Positions 62,801 through 64,000 of a stretch of DNA of 64,000 nucleotides are shown piece by piece. Origin of the DNA: Phoenix dactylifera (Eukaryota; Streptophyta; Magnoliopsida; Arecales; Arecaceae). The stretch lies in NCBI RefSeq assembly GCF_009389715.1, contig NW_024068208.1, forward strand, positions 1 through 64,000, read 5' to 3'. Position 1 is the first letter of the stretch; each line of letters starts with the position of its first letter. Both the position numbers and the translations under genes were made by a program. The notes under the pieces were generated by a model, which worked only from the letters and a program-made list of their open reading frames with translations, did no database searches and had not been told where the DNA came from.

Positions 62801-62910
62801 GCCCCCACCTCCTTGTAGACCGCCGGCAGGAGCGCCTCGTCGGCCCTCTCCATGATTCCGGCGAGGTTCACCAGCACCAGCGTCCGGCGCTGCACCCCCG
62901 TCGACCCCAT
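59877..62910 (-). CDS. MFS transporter, UNE2/At1g78130-like, copy B, 3 exons
   Basis: Tandem paralogue of copy A with identical exon structure: 62910-62614, 61638-60890, 60399-59877 (stop TAG). That is 1569 nt, 522 aa. The start MGSTGVQRRTLVLV is three residues longer than copy A. The last exon is the same length in both (523 nt) and the splice phases are the same. Exon 1 is almost identical (NLAGIMERADEALLPAVYKE shared). Later parts differ more, especially the tail: CEVGRDSGSQHSELQLNGSE here, and ending SNGRD rather than SDARG. The core reads ISRALNGIGLALVAPAIQSV, FPWSSLSFAPMWLELIGFSH, LGGLFGGKMGDILAK and PIFAEIVPEKSRTSIYALDK. Both copies are free of stops, so both may work, perhaps with divided expression. 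Substrate unknown. Confidence 0.92.
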
Positions 62911-63480
62911 CCCCTCCTCTCCCCTCTTTCTCCTCTCTCGATTGATCCAAAGAGAAACACTGCAAGGAGAGAAATGGGAATGTTGAGCCGTCACACGGGA
63001 TCCAGGATCGAGGAAGCGGATATGTCCCTGCCTTGGTGGAATATTCCTACGTCTAAAGAGACTTGTGGGGTTCGGATCTGGGACCTGGAAACGGACCTGA
63101 CAGTTGTGAGGTTCAAAAAGGGAAGGAGAATGGTGGGGCCGGTCATTGGGCGGTGTTGATTGGCGAAGATCGTGGGTCGGTAGGTGAGTTGAGAATCGTG
63201 GCAGATAAAGTCGGAGGTACGGAGATGGGATAAGGTGTACAGTGTACTTAATTGTGCTGAGTGTGTAATTAAGAAGAAGGTATTCGCTAAACTCCCATTC
63301 CCAGCCCGCCCAATACTGATATAATTTCTCGGTACGTAGCCAACCACCACCTCGGCTAATTCCTCGTACGTGGCACGTAGGCGCTATGTTTTGCAACGTT
63401 GGATTGGCTCTCTTAACCGTGAAGAAACACATGGTTAGAGTCCGGTTCGCCTAATTAGGATATCATACGTTGAGGATCAT
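62911..63480 (-). promoter_or_regulatory. Promoter region of transporter copy B
   Basis: Upstream of the copy B ATG. ACGTGGC (63368-63374) is an ABRE/G-box core about 460 bp from the start, and a second ACGT follows directly (GGCACGTAGG). Such cores are bound by plant bZIP factors and often occur in stress or abscisic-acid promoters. Two close ACGT motifs are suggestive but not proof. No TATA box is assigned. Confidence 0.35.
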
Positions 63481-63484
63481 ATTT

Positions 63485-63915
63485 GCATCACGTTAGTCGG
63501 ATTTCTTAGCCTTCTTGTATGTATGCGTAGGCCACCTAAAAAGTTTTTGTATAAGTACTCTAATGCATAATTAAAATAGGACTAAATATAATTTCGCACG
63601 GATCCTCGTACTTTCTCTATTTTAGGCTTGATTTTTTTTATCAAACTACAACACCAAAATGCATTCACAAGTTCCATCGATCAATCACAAACACACCAAT
63701 TGGTCTATGGTTAGTCTCAAATGGGCCAATACTAAAATGTTCCATTATCCGCATTGCCATATAGGCTATGGACGGAGTTTGCTCTCATACCATTTCTAAA
63801 AAGACTAACCAAAATATATTATTTTATTTTTTTGATCTTATATAAGTATCTAAAATTTTTCTAGTGTATAATTACTGTAGAACTAAATATAAGTCCGTAC
63901 GAATCCTCACACTAT
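63485..63915 (-). mobile_element. TRIM-like relic at the right edge
   Basis: Two diverged direct repeats share GTATAAGTA or ATATAAGTATCTAAAA, then GACTAAATATAA or AACTAAATATAAGTCC, then GCACGGATCCTCG or GTACGAATCCTCA. Between them, GCTCTCATACCA (63781-63792) is, on the - strand, TGGTATGAGAGC, two changes from the initiator-Met tRNA primer site. The internal AATCACAAACACACCAATTGGTCTATGGTTAGTCTC resembles the other TRIM copies. It is older and less complete than 17086-17526; the limits are approximate. Confidence 0.55.
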
Positions 63916-64000
63916 ATTACTTTGATAACTCCATGATGAAAAATCTGGTGTAAATGAGTTAAATTTTAAGTATTATCCTACAAAAGCAAAGAAACATTAC

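Noticed and set aside
1..64000. CRISPR arrays, bacterial operons, prophage or organelle DNA
   Set aside because: No regularly spaced repeats with unique spacers, no operon-like gene packing. All real genes are nuclear-type, with introns.

Overview
This is a stretch of plant nuclear genome. The genes are split by introns with GT/AG borders, the spaces between them are AT-rich, and the transposable elements are of plant types (hAT, PIF/Harbinger-like, TRIM, L1-type LINE, Ty3/gypsy). GC-rich first exons next to AT-rich introns suggest a monocot. A non-grass monocot such as a palm is my guess, but the sequence alone does not settle the species.

Four protein-coding genes can be read end to end by splicing. 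(1) An At1g78140-type chloroplast SAM-dependent methyltransferase, + strand, 23484-32565, 8 exons, 339 aa. (2) The translation initiation factor subunit eIF3i (WD40 protein, TIF3I1), - strand, 48410-34829, 8 exons, 326 aa. It converges on the methyltransferase. (3, 4) A head-to-tail tandem pair of Major Facilitator Superfamily transporters of the UNE2/At1g78130 type, - strand, 57621-54433 (520 aa) and 62910-59877 (522 aa). They share the same three-exon structure. As I recall the Arabidopsis map, the methyltransferase and UNE2 genes are neighbours there too (At1g78140/At1g78130), so this block may be an old microsyntenic unit with eIF3i between them.

Region by region. 1-18 kb is gene-poor: a PIF/Harbinger-like MITE (908-1561), a GC-rich membrane-protein pseudogene with several frameshifts (7396-6270, - strand), a likely solo LTR, LINE and SINE tails and a TRIM retrotransposon (17086-17526). 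18.3-22.6 kb holds two hAT elements 64 bp apart: a 1002-bp non-autonomous element with a perfect 8-bp target duplication, and a 3200-bp element whose transposase is intact except for one frameshift. A LINE tail follows. 23.5-48.4 kb carries the methyltransferase and eIF3i. Their large introns hold two related small hAT MITEs, a 178-bp MITE and several local tandem duplications, including one of about 1 kb in eIF3i intron 2. 48.7-52.7 kb is a decayed Ty3/gypsy gag-protease-RT relic followed by a LINE RNase H relic. 54.4-62.9 kb is the transporter pair, and a second TRIM-like relic closes the window.

Apart from the transporter tandem, the genes have separate housekeeping roles and do not form a pathway. 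I found no convincing new system. The most informative features are the hAT cluster, the TRIM, the intronic duplications and the frameshifted pseudogene. There is no CRISPR array, bacterial operon or confident tRNA/rRNA gene.
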